The notes under the pieces are model-generated. The model saw only the letters and a list, made by a program, of their open reading frames with translations. It did not search any database and was not told the origin of the DNA. 64,000 bases of DNA from Novosphingobium sp. ERN07 (GTDB lineage Bacteria; Pseudomonadota; Alphaproteobacteria; Sphingomonadales; Sphingomonadaceae). The position numbers and the translations under genes are program-made. Positions within the stretch are counted from its first letter, which is position 1. The number at the start of each line of letters is the position of its first letter. The stretch spans positions 62,001-126,000 of the forward strand of contig NZ_JABAID010000011.1 of assembly GCF_012641335.1 (NCBI RefSeq), written 5' to 3'. Shown here in pieces: positions 1-7,209 of this stretch.

Positions 1-839
1 ACCGCGGCGGCAACGGCAAGAGCCTCGGCCCATGGAATGCCGAGCGCGAAGCCGAGTTCACCGTCTATCATGCCCGCAAGGCGGAGCTGAAGCAGCAGCT
101 CGAGGGCCTCAGGGCCTTGCTCGACGAAAGTGCTGCGCTCTATCGTGCGCTGCGGCTGCCGCTGCTCTCGAGCGATGCCGGCCCGATCCTGCGCGAATGC
201 GACCGGCGCCAGCTGCTTGGCTCTCACCTTTACGTCGTCGGCACCAATGCCATTGCCGCCTACATGATCGAGGCCAACGGTTTCGTTGTCCTGCCCGACG
301 AAACCGAAGATTTCGACCTTGCCTGGGTCGCGGGCGAGCCCGACCTTACCGGCAAGGCGATCTGGGACATGCTGAAAGCGGTCGATCCCACATTCACCAT
401 CAATAGCGAACGAGATTTCCAGGCGCGCAACGCCAAAGCCTATGAAGTCGAGCTGCTGGTCGCTCCATCGCGTGTCGACACGCTCGGCACCGCGGATCGT
501 CCGCGCCCGGTGCCGCTGCCTGAACAGGAATGGCTCCTGCTCGGACGCCCGGTCGATCAAGTCGTCGGCTGCCGCGACGGTTCGCCCGCGCGCATCGTCG
601 CCCCTGATCCGCGCTGGTTTGCTCTCCACAAACTCTGGATGGCGGCGCAGGCCAAGCGCAACCCGCTCAAGCGGCCCAAGGATCGCAAGCAGGGGCTGGC
701 CCTCCTCGATACGATCGCCCTTCATATGCCGCATTACCCTCTGGATGCTGCTTTCGCAGCGGACTTGCCCGCCGAGCTTCAGCCTTTCTACGCCGAGTGG
801 AGCGCCCAACGCCCCACAGCCGCAAGCAGTAGCTGGTAG
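1..839 (+). CDS. GSU2403-like nucleotidyltransferase-fold protein (5' end outside window)
   Basis: The reading frame is open from base 3, so the true start lies before the window; about 279 codons are present. The C-terminal part resembles the GSU2403-type nucleotidyltransferase-fold proteins: GTNAIAAY followed about 20 residues later by the acidic ETEDFDLAW stretch is a plausible nucleotidyltransferase active-site region. A late segment with FALHKLWMA and a basic KRPKDRKQ run is also typical of this group. The substrate is unknown. Such genes occur in mobile DNA and are sometimes suspected to be toxin or defence components, but nothing here proves that. The next gene starts 23 bp downstream on the same strand, so the two are probably co-transcribed. 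The family assignment comes from memory of motifs. Confidence 0.7.
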   Translation, partial: RGGNGKSLGPWNAEREAEFTVYHARKAELKQQLEGLRALLDESAALYRALRLPLLSSDAGPILRECDRRQLLGSHLYVVGTNAIAAYMIEANGFVVLPDETEDFDLAWVAGEPDLTGKAIWDMLKAVDPTFTINSERDFQARNAKAYEVELLVAPSRVDTLGTADRPRPVPLPEQEWLLLGRPVDQVVGCRDGSPARIVAPDPRWFALHKLWMAAQAKRNPLKRPKDRKQGLALLDTIALHMPHYPLDAAFAADLPAELQPFYAEWSAQRPTAASSSW

Positions 840-862
840 GAAGCCATGAAAGATAACGGCGA

Positions 863-1540
863 ATGACCACCAATTCGGGCGAGACACCGCCAAGCCAAGC
901 AGCTCTGTTTGCTGATGCCCTCAACAGGCTTGAGCAACAAAATTTCCGCCGACTCGTCCACGAAATCGTGGCTCCTGCCGGAACCGACCAACTCACCATT
1001 CGCTACACGAAATCTCGCAGCTTACTCCTTGAACCCGATTTCGCCAGCGTCACGATGCGGACGAGCGCCGCCGAAATCGTCGTCAACGGACAGACATGCG
1101 GCGCAATGTTCGCTTCTGTCTTGCGCAGCGACGGTGACGACCAAGATGTCTTTCACGACGTCTGCGACGGTGATTCCGAGTATCTCCTCGACGTGGCACG
1201 TATCATAACCCGGAATTGGAATTTCGAGGACTTCCCGCGACGTCGCGACATGCTCATCCTCGACCGCATCGTCGTCAACCCCGAGTACGAACGGCGTGGT
1301 CTCATGCGCTCCGCTCTCGCCCCGTTCCTCGAGGCCTTCAGCCCCAACCCCCTTCTTTCGATCCTTAGGGCCTTTCCTCTCGGCTACGAGCGAATCGGAC
1401 AGCACGCACGCGGCTTTACCGCCGCTGCAACCGGACTTGTCGGTTACTACGAGAAGGCGGGATATCAACTTCTTCCCGACCAGGATGGCGCCGCCGGATG
1501 GATGCACCGGCCCACCGCGCACACCAGACCACTTCGCTGA
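863..1540 (+). CDS. Hypothetical protein with GNAT-like acetyltransferase motif
   Basis: A 225-residue protein. Around residues 130-155 the sequence ILDRIVVNPEYERRGLMRSAL resembles motif A of GNAT acetyltransferases: a beta strand, then an R-x-x-G turn that would hold the acetyl-CoA pyrophosphate, then a helix. A later GLVGYYEKAGYQLL segment looks like the C-terminal GNAT 'Y-x-K-x-G-F' element. No substrate can be inferred. It starts 23 bp after the nucleotidyltransferase gene and probably shares its transcript. The first 120 residues are not recognisable. It could be a degenerate GNAT domain with a structural role. Confidence 0.6.
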   Translation: MTTNSGETPPSQAALFADALNRLEQQNFRRLVHEIVAPAGTDQLTIRYTKSRSLLLEPDFASVTMRTSAAEIVVNGQTCGAMFASVLRSDGDDQDVFHDVCDGDSEYLLDVARIITRNWNFEDFPRRRDMLILDRIVVNPEYERRGLMRSALAPFLEAFSPNPLLSILRAFPLGYERIGQHARGFTAAATGLVGYYEKAGYQLLPDQDGAAGWMHRPTAHTRPLR

Positions 1541-1616
1541 CCGCGACACCGTCGGACCACACCCGTCAATTGTGCCGTCACCGCTCAGGGATTTGCCCAG
1601 CGCATCTAGGGGATGA

Positions 1617-1663
1617 GTTTTGCGGTTAACCCCGAACGCCCAGATGGGGTTCGGGGGCAAAAC
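1617..1663. other. Strong hairpin downstream of the GNAT-like gene
   Basis: The outer arms GTTTTGC (1617-1623) and GCAAAAC (1657-1663) enclose inner arms CCCCGAAC (1630-1637) and GTTCGGGG (1649-1656). No T-run follows on either strand, so it is not a classical intrinsic terminator. It begins 77 bp past the stop codon at 1540. It lies in the 392-bp gene-free stretch 1541-1932, whose only other recognisable content is the leader element at 1751-1866. Confidence 0.45.
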
Positions 1664-1750
1664 CGTAATCTCTCTCTCATCTCGGTGGCTGAGCGAAATC
1701 AGCATCGCCATAGCATGACGCCTGGGAGATTGGCGGCCGTCAAGGATCGC

Positions 1751-1866
1751 GGGTGCCCCCCGATTTTGGCCTGCTGCGGCTAGTGCCTTGCGAGCAAAAA
1801 TCGGCTCCCCCCACGCCCGCTAATCGCGGCGGCAGCGCGTGCGCGCCGCCGTCCCTGACTGCCTGA
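1751..1866 (+). promoter_or_regulatory. Structured leader element, copy A (upstream of DUF2493 gene)
   Basis: Arms CCGATTTT (1760-1767) and AAAATCGG (1797-1804) form a first stem. An unpaired block beginning TCGGCTCCCCCCACG follows at 1801. A GC-rich second hairpin comes next (CGGCGG 1827-1832 with CCGCCG 1846-1851), then GTCCCTGAC at 1851. The same order of parts occurs upstream of the gene at 3422. The ATG of the DUF2493 gene lies about 70 bp further on. The repetition, conserved single-stranded blocks and changed stem sequences suggest a cis-acting RNA or a repeated protein-binding leader; its function is unknown. Confidence 0.5.
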
Positions 1867-1932
1867 CTCCGGCGTCCTTCAAGGCACATCTTTCATCAGC
1901 GTGATGAGAGAAAATTCCTTTTGGAGGTTATC

Positions 1933-2988
1933 ATGACGGACCGTTTCTCGAACTTCGCCGACCTTGCCGAACACTATGCCCGCGAAATCGCCACGCCCGA
2001 CTACGCCCGGGCATTCATGGAGCAGACCGAACTGGCCAAGCTCTCGATCGAGCATGAGCCGAGCGCTGTGGAAATGCCCGACCCCGAGGCGGCGCAGGCG
2101 GCGATCGAGATGATGCTGGCAACGGTCTTCGACCTGTTCCGCGACACCCGGATGGAGGACTTCGCGAGTGAAGTCGCCTGGGGCGTGGCCAACAGCTTCC
2201 ATGTCGTCGCCAAACGCCTCGATGACCGCGAGGATGCCATGGCGAACCGGTTGCAGGAAAAGCTGCGCGAATACGATCCGAGCGAGGTTTACGCGACCGA
2301 TCTGGAAGACCTCACCATGCAGGCCCGCAGCCTTGCCGAATGCCGCGATGCGATGGAGTGCATGCGTGACCACGCCGCGCGGATCTACCTTGTCGAAACC
2401 GGGCGGCCCTTCTCGCCGGTGCGTGGGTCCAGGGTGTCGTCCAAGACCAATGCCTCGATGATCGAAGCACGCGACTATCTCGCGGCACAGAAGGCGCAGC
2501 GGCGCGAACAGTTTGCCCCATCGGGTCCGGTCGTGGTGTTCTCGGGCGGACAGCAGTTCACCGACATTGCCCTCGTTGAAGACTATCTCGATGCGATCCA
2601 TGCCCGGGTCCCGTCGATGGCGCTGGCCACGACCGCACAGAACAAGGGCGCGGACGTGATCGCGGCAGCCTGGGCATCGCGCCACAATGTGCCAGTGATC
2701 CTGTGCAAGCCAGATACCTCGCGGGGACCTTCGGCACCCTATCAGCGCAACGCACGTATGCTCGCCTTCAAGCCTGTCGAGGCGGTGGTGTGCAGCGGCG
2801 GCGGCATCCAGGCGAACCTTGCCGACCGGCTCCGGGAAGCACGCATTCCCCTCCACATCGTGCGCGACGCTTCGGTCCAGAACGACACTCCGGCGGCGCG
2901 GACCAATCCCGCAGCGCAAGCTGAGCGGCCTGCGATGAAGCGCACGGCATGTGGCACCGTCAATGGCGATGAACTCCCGCCGTTCTGA
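1933..2988 (+). CDS. DUF2493 / SLOG-fold protein
   Basis: A 351-residue protein. GGAGG sits 5 bp before the ATG at 1933, which fixes the start. The C-terminal third (about residues 195-305) matches the DUF2493 domain, a Rossmann-like SLOG relative of the YpsA group: VVVFSGGQQFTD at the start, NKGADVIAAAWA in the middle, GPSAPYQRNARML, then VVCSGGG. SLOG domains bind nucleotide-derived ligands; the ligand of this family is not established. The first 190 residues are helical and unassigned. Proteins of this type are common beside conjugation genes on alphaproteobacterial plasmids. It is preceded by leader element copy A and followed by a good terminator, so it is a single-gene unit. Confidence 0.8.
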   Translation: MTDRFSNFADLAEHYAREIATPDYARAFMEQTELAKLSIEHEPSAVEMPDPEAAQAAIEMMLATVFDLFRDTRMEDFASEVAWGVANSFHVVAKRLDDREDAMANRLQEKLREYDPSEVYATDLEDLTMQARSLAECRDAMECMRDHAARIYLVETGRPFSPVRGSRVSSKTNASMIEARDYLAAQKAQRREQFAPSGPVVVFSGGQQFTDIALVEDYLDAIHARVPSMALATTAQNKGADVIAAAWASRHNVPVILCKPDTSRGPSAPYQRNARMLAFKPVEAVVCSGGGIQANLADRLREARIPLHIVRDASVQNDTPAARTNPAAQAERPAMKRTACGTVNGDELPPF

Positions 2989-3016
2989 GCGGGGCCTGCT
3001 CTGATTGCATCAACCA

Positions 3017-3054
3017 GAAGGGTGTCCGGCCTCACCGCCGGATGCCCTTCTTTT
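3017..3054 (+). terminator. Rho-independent terminator after DUF2493 gene
   Basis: GAAGGG-TG-TCCGGC (3017-3030) pairs with GCCGGA-TG-CCCTTC (3037-3050) across the six-base loop CTCACC, followed by TTTT. It lies 29 bp after the stop codon at 2988. Confidence 0.8.
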
Positions 3055-3271
3055 GTGTCGACCCGGACGCACACTGTCATGGCCCGGCTCGCTCGCTTCT
3101 TGCCCTAGCCAGTAACGGCCTGACGGCCTGCTGGCGGGGGCGCGAAGGCTTCGCATCGGCCGGGCGGACGAGACCCGTGCCTGGGACCACCGGGGGTGCT
3201 GCCCAACAGGGTTAAACACTCTCGTAGAATTCCAAGCATGATGGCCGCCATTGGCCCGCGTCAAGAAGGGC

Positions 3272-3363
3272 GGTTCCCCCAATTTTTACGCCTGAAGAAG
3301 GCGAAAAAATCGGCTCCCCCACCCCCGCTGCGCGGCGGGCCGCGGGCGGCCCGTTCCTGACCC
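3272..3363 (+). promoter_or_regulatory. Structured leader element, copy B (upstream of 103-aa gene)
   Basis: Stem ATTTTT-A-CGCC (3282-3292) pairs with GGCG-A-AAAAAT (3300-3310) around a seven-base loop. The block TCGGCTCCCCCACCC (from 3310) follows. Then comes a hairpin with arms GGGCCGC (3337-3343) and GCGGCCC (3346-3352), then GTTCCTGAC. This repeats the architecture of the element at 1751, and the target ATG at 3422 is about 60 bp away. The stem sequences differ from copy A while the single-stranded blocks are nearly identical, which favours a structured RNA. The rest of the 433-bp gap 2989-3421 holds only the terminator at 3017. Confidence 0.5.
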
Positions 3364-3421
3364 GGGCCAAGCTCGGCCATCCCGGAGGAGACCTCTTCAA
3401 TTCCTTTGACAGGAGGCTCAC

Positions 3422-3733
3422 ATGAACGCTCTTACCAAGACCCTCGACATCCCGGCTTTCGACGCCATAAGCTATGACGCAGCAGTGCGCGCCGCGACGA
3501 TCCGGGCGCAGCACAGCTTCTTCGACCAACACGTCATTGAGGACGAGTTTGGCTGCTTTCTCGCCATCGACGAAGGCGACTACAACGCCCTGCCTCAGGA
3601 CCTGATCGACCGGATCGTTCATTCCGTCCCAGGCATGATGGCCGACGACTTTGACGAAGCGAACATCGCCCGCGCCGCGAGCTTCATGAGCGTGGTGATG
3701 GATCCCGAATGGGACGCCGACTGCCCGTTTTGA
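3422..3733 (+). CDS. Small acidic hypothetical protein
   Basis: A 103-residue acidic protein, with AGGAGG about 6 bp before the ATG. It shows no transmembrane segment, no cysteine cluster and no motif that I recognise. It sits between leader element copy B and a strong terminator at 3769, so it is a monocistronic unit built like the DUF2493 gene. A role in plasmid biology that shares a control signal with DUF2493 is an inference from position only. Confidence 0.6.
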   Translation: MNALTKTLDIPAFDAISYDAAVRAATIRAQHSFFDQHVIEDEFGCFLAIDEGDYNALPQDLIDRIVHSVPGMMADDFDEANIARAASFMSVVMDPEWDADCPF

Positions 3734-3768
3734 AATGATCATCGACCGCAGCGCCGGAGGGCACCGAC

Positions 3769-3793
3769 AAGGGGCTCTCCGGCCCCTTTTTTT
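3769..3793 (+). terminator. Rho-independent terminator
   Basis: AAGGGGC (3769-3775) and GCCCCTT (3782-3788) form a stem with a six-base loop, followed by a run of T. It starts 36 bp after the stop codon at 3733. Confidence 0.8.
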
Positions 3794-3894
3794 CGTGTCC
3801 AGATAAAGCACAGCCGGGGCCCCCTCGCCTGCCTGCGCAAGGCAGGCAGCAACTTTGGGAACCCCGGCTGCGCTGGCCTCTGTCGAGGCCGGTT

Positions 3895-4122
3895 TCAGCT
3901 TGCCCGAAGGCGCTTCTCGGCTTCGTCCAGACCGAGCTTTCCGAGAGCGGCGAAGAATGCTTCGACCCTCTCGAACGGCGCCTTGCCGAGAACCGACTTG
4001 TGCATCAGCTCGACGCTTGCCGCCCGCTCGCTTGTCCGCAGTTTCGCCTCGCGCGCTTCCAGCGCTTGACGCTCCTTTGCGATTGCCTGTCTTTCGGCTT
4101 CGAGACTTCCTTTTCTGGCCAT
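3895..4122 (-). CDS. Small coiled-coil protein, possible conjugation accessory
   Basis: A 75-residue protein beginning MARKGSLEAER, with GAGG about 6 bp before the ATG at 4122. Residues 5-35 are rich in E, A, R and K with heptad-like spacing (ERQAIAKERQALEAREAKL), so an amphipathic helix or coiled coil is likely. It is transcribed away from the ribbon-helix-helix and TraD genes. Small basic coiled-coil proteins in this position next to an origin of transfer often belong to the relaxosome (TraC/TraD-like accessories of rhizobial and sphingomonad plasmids). That assignment is by position and composition only. Confidence 0.6.
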   Translation of the reverse strand: MARKGSLEAERQAIAKERQALEAREAKLRTSERAASVELMHKSVLGKAPFERVEAFFAALGKLGLDEAEKRLRAS

Positions 4123-4239
4123 GGTTGTACCTCGTAGGTTGGTGCTGAAACCTCCCGCGCGCGAGGATCGGCATCTCGGTCCGCTTGGCAAGCCCCCTTG
4201 CCCCTTTCTGCATCGTTTACCCCTGCCGATCCTGGGCAA

Positions 4240-4425
4240 TGCCGCAGCTTCGGCATGCCGCTGACAGGCCGTTCAAGGCCCACCCGGATTCGGCTTAGAT
4301 CCCCCAAAACCACGAGCCATCAAAGCTACAGGATCAAAGGGAAAAGGAGCAGACCGTACACGGCAGTGCCGTTCCAGAACTGGCGGAAATGCGTGCGTTT
4401 ACAGATGATGCGAAATGATGCGCTT
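4240..4425. other. Candidate origin of transfer (oriT) region
   Basis: This lies in the 473-bp gap (4123-4595) between a divergent small gene and the relaxosome-type genes. It holds several short symmetric motifs: TGCCG/CGGCA around 4245, ACGGCA-G-TGCCGT at 4360-4372, CCAG-AA-CTGG at 4374-4383, and the direct repeat ATGATGCG at 4405-4412 and 4415-4422. Clustered inverted and direct repeats next to a ribbon-helix-helix gene, a coupling protein and a MobF relaxase are the usual setting of oriT. No nic sequence can be recognised with certainty. Confidence 0.4.
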
Positions 4426-4497
4426 TGTAATACAGTAAGGCGCAGGCGTCCGAACCCCCTGAATATCTGGGATTCTAGCGGTATTACAATGTAATAC
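4426..4497. promoter_or_regulatory. TGTAATAC operator sites upstream of the RHH gene
   Basis: TGTAATACA occurs at 4426-4434. A perfect 17-bp palindrome, GTATTACA-A-TGTAATAC, occurs at 4481-4497. Repeated short AT-rich half-sites about 100-170 bp before a ribbon-helix-helix gene are what such proteins normally bind, both to control their own operon and to build the relaxosome. Confidence 0.5.
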
Positions 4498-4595
4498 GCG
4501 GGCCCTCAGCCAAGCCTTTGCTTGCCAAGGTTTGGAGGATCGCCTAAAACAGGCGTCGCGCAATCCCCGCCGGGCCCTTTTCGAAGGGTTTGGCG

Positions 4596-4886
4596 ATGAC
4601 AGAAACAGTGCTGATTACGGTCCGGCTTCCGCAAGCCTTGGCCGATGCGGCGCAGGCTGCGGCGAGCGCAAAACAGGTCTCCCGTTCCAACCTGCTGCGA
4701 ATCGCGCTGGAGCATTTCCTCGGCACCATTTCGGGAACCTCGGAACAGGACCGGCGCCGGCAGTTCTCTTCCGAATATCTGTTCCTCGTTGCCGACCTCA
4801 TTGTCCAGCGCCAGTACCCCGACGTTCATACCGCGCTGATCACCGAAGCCGAGGCGCGGATGGAGGCGGTCTGTGCCGCGTCCTGA
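4596..4886 (+). CDS. Ribbon-helix-helix DNA-binding protein
   Basis: A 96-residue protein. GAAGGG lies 7 bp before the ATG at 4596. The N-terminus ETVLITVRLPQALADAAQAAA followed by VSRSNLLRIALEHFL is a typical ribbon-helix-helix fold: a beta strand making base contacts, then two helices. This suggests a CopG/Arc-like dimeric DNA-binding protein. Its stop overlaps the start of traD by 14 bp, so the two are translationally linked. By position it is probably a relaxosome accessory and autoregulator, like TraM or TraY in role though not necessarily in sequence. The TGTAATAC sites upstream are candidate targets. Confidence 0.75.
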   Translation: MTETVLITVRLPQALADAAQAAASAKQVSRSNLLRIALEHFLGTISGTSEQDRRRQFSSEYLFLVADLIVQRQYPDVHTALITEAEARMEAVCAAS

Positions 4887-7206
4887 CACCTGGTCGGACC
4901 AGGCGCGGCCGGGCAAACTCCAGCACCATTCGGCGCGCGGAAGTATGCCGCGCAACGCCGGTGATTTCACCCGCGGATCGCAGCTCATCACCCACGAATT
5001 CATGATGTGGTTCGCCTCGGCAAAGATGCCGCTGCTGGTGTGGTTTTTCACCTTCCTCGTGGCGCTTTCGATCGTCCTCGCGCTGCTGCTTCACGAGCAC
5101 GAAGTGCAGATGATCCTGATGCGGATCTACGCCGCAGGATGGAGCTTCATGGAGTTCAATCCGCGCAAGATCCTCAACTTGACGCTGCCCTCGGGCGAAG
5201 TGATCCCGGCGCCCGTTTCGATGATCGCTAGCCATCCCGATGTCGTGATCGCGTGGAACAAGCTGATGCGCGCGATTTGGGGTTCGCTGTTCATCTCGCT
5301 GTTCGTCGCCGTGCCGATCGCGGTGTGGTTCATCGACTTCTCGAAACGGCGGGGCAAGTCGATCCTCGAAGAACGACACCAGCGCGGTGCCATGCTGGTT
5401 GATGGCGCCCAGCTGGCCGATGTCATCAACGCCCACAACCGCGATATGCTCGGGCTGGAAGTCGTCCAGCAACTGCCCGGCAAAACCCTCCAGGACGTCC
5501 TCGCGATGCCGCTCATCGAGCGCAAGGCTGCAGGCATCCACCACGCCTACTCAATGGCTGGCGTGCCATTCCCGTGGCGGACCGAGCAGGCTCACACAAT
5601 CATGATCGGCTCGACCGGCACCGGCAAGACAACGCAGATGCGCGCGCTCATCGCGCAGATGCGCGTGCGGCGCGACCGGGCGGTCGTGTTCGACCTGACC
5701 GGGGCCTATGTCGAGGCGTTCTACAACCCCCAAACCGACACCATCCTCAACCCGATGGATGAGCGCTGTCCGTCCTGGTCGGTGTTCGCCGAAGCGAAGA
5801 ACCATGCCGATTTCACCGGCATCGCCGCAGCCCTGCTTCCGGCTGATGGCGGCGGTGCCGAGCCGTTCTGGATGCTGGCTGCGCGCACGCTGTTCGTCGA
5901 GACGTGCATCAAGCTCATCAAGCTTGGCGAGGCGACCAACCAGGCACTCGCTAGCCGGCTGATGATGGCCGACCTCAAGGAAGTCCATAAGCTCCTCGAA
6001 CATACCGTCGCCGATCCGCTGACAGCGCCCGAGGCAGCCAAGATGGCCGAGTCCATTCGCGCCGTATTCAACACCAATGCCCAGGCGTTGCGGTTCCTGC
6101 CCGAAGGCAAGGAACCGTTCTCGATCTCCGATTGGATCCGCGCCGAAGACAAGCCGGGCGCCATTCTGTTCATCACCTCCTCGCACAACGAACTGGTGCT
6201 CAATCGGGCGCTGCTGTCGCTCTGGATGAACCTTGCGGTCCACACGCTGATGCGCCTGCCGCGCACCCGGGACCTGCGTACATGGTTCTTCTTCGACGAG
6301 GTCCATGCGCTGCACCGCCTGCCCGCGATCGAGGACGGCTTGCAAACCGCCCGCGGCTTTGGCGGGGCCTTCGTGCTCGGCATCCACTCCTTCGCCAAGC
6401 TGGCCGAGACCTATGGCAAGGAAGGGGCGCAGAACCTCGCCTCGCTCGCGCGAACCAAGCTGATCTTGGCTGCAGCCGATCGTGACACCGCCGAGCACTG
6501 CTCGGACTACATCGGTCACCGCGAAGTGCGGATGATGGATGAGGCCTACAGCTACGGGTATTCCAACATCCGCGACGCCGCGACGATCACCCCGCGCTCC
6601 GAAGTGCAGCCGCTCGTCCTGCCCGATGACATCATGAAGCTGCCTTCGCTGAGGGGCTTTCTCGTGTTCCCCGAAGGCTTCGATGCCGCCCGGATCAAGC
6701 TCACCTACAAGGACTATCCCAAGGTCGCCGAAGGCTATGTTCTGCGCCAGCATGTTGAGCCCATCGAATTCAGGCGCGAACCGCAGGCTGATGACGGCGA
6801 TGAGGCGGGCGGCCGCGAAACCAAGGACGAGCTCGAACTGCCCCGGGACACCGAGCCCGATGAGGCTTTGAGGCACGCCCGTGCGGTCACCCCTAGCCAA
6901 GAAGAACTGAACTTCCCGGCGTCACCGCCGATCGGTCCCAGCGATCTCCCGGTGTCAAGTTTGGGGCGTTCGATGATTGTCAGCCAGCAGATCGCTGGCG
7001 GTCCGTCCCAGCCCCATGCCCGCGATCTCGAGGCGGGACCGAAGCCGGTCCAGCAACCGGCAAAGACTGCGCCCCAGCGCCAGTCGCAAGCCGCCCGTGA
7101 GCTGGGCGAAGCGGCCGAAGAACGGGGGCGTGATGGCCGAACGCGCGAGGGCGCCAAGGAAGCCGAACTGGATAGTCCTAGCCTCGATGACGGACCGGAG
7201 ATGTAG
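4873..7206 (+). CDS. traD: Type IV coupling protein TraD (F-type)
   Basis: A 777-residue hexameric ATPase that brings the relaxase-DNA complex to the mating channel at the inner membrane. GTG at 4873 overlaps the RHH gene by 14 bp; a later ATG is possible. Two transmembrane segments lie near residues 50-75 and 135-155. Walker A GSTGTGKT is at residues 246-253. The Walker B FFFDE has D475 and E476, followed by the HALHRLPAIEDGLQTARGFGG region typical of TraD. The last 140 residues are a low-complexity, acidic and proline-rich tail, probably the relaxosome-contact tail. It lies directly upstream of traI (3 bp gap), as in a MobF/F-type DNA-processing operon. Confident family call. Confidence 0.93.
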   Translation: MPRPDTWSDQARPGKLQHHSARGSMPRNAGDFTRGSQLITHEFMMWFASAKMPLLVWFFTFLVALSIVLALLLHEHEVQMILMRIYAAGWSFMEFNPRKILNLTLPSGEVIPAPVSMIASHPDVVIAWNKLMRAIWGSLFISLFVAVPIAVWFIDFSKRRGKSILEERHQRGAMLVDGAQLADVINAHNRDMLGLEVVQQLPGKTLQDVLAMPLIERKAAGIHHAYSMAGVPFPWRTEQAHTIMIGSTGTGKTTQMRALIAQMRVRRDRAVVFDLTGAYVEAFYNPQTDTILNPMDERCPSWSVFAEAKNHADFTGIAAALLPADGGGAEPFWMLAARTLFVETCIKLIKLGEATNQALASRLMMADLKEVHKLLEHTVADPLTAPEAAKMAESIRAVFNTNAQALRFLPEGKEPFSISDWIRAEDKPGAILFITSSHNELVLNRALLSLWMNLAVHTLMRLPRTRDLRTWFFFDEVHALHRLPAIEDGLQTARGFGGAFVLGIHSFAKLAETYGKEGAQNLASLARTKLILAAADRDTAEHCSDYIGHREVRMMDEAYSYGYSNIRDAATITPRSEVQPLVLPDDIMKLPSLRGFLVFPEGFDAARIKLTYKDYPKVAEGYVLRQHVEPIEFRREPQADDGDEAGGRETKDELELPRDTEPDEALRHARAVTPSQEELNFPASPPIGPSDLPVSSLGRSMIVSQQIAGGPSQPHARDLEAGPKPVQQPAKTAPQRQSQAARELGEAAEERGRDGRTREGAKEAELDSPSLDDGPEM

Positions 7207-7209
7207 CCG

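Noticed and set aside
1879..2919. Long open frame on the - strand (346 codons)
   Set aside because: It is antisense to the DUF2493 gene, lacks a Shine-Dalgarno and family motifs, and has the Arg/His/Gly-rich composition of a GC-rich shadow frame.
5551..6900. 449-codon - strand frame within traD
   Set aside because: Antisense to the Walker A and B regions of the coupling protein; no domain; composition typical of the opposite strand.
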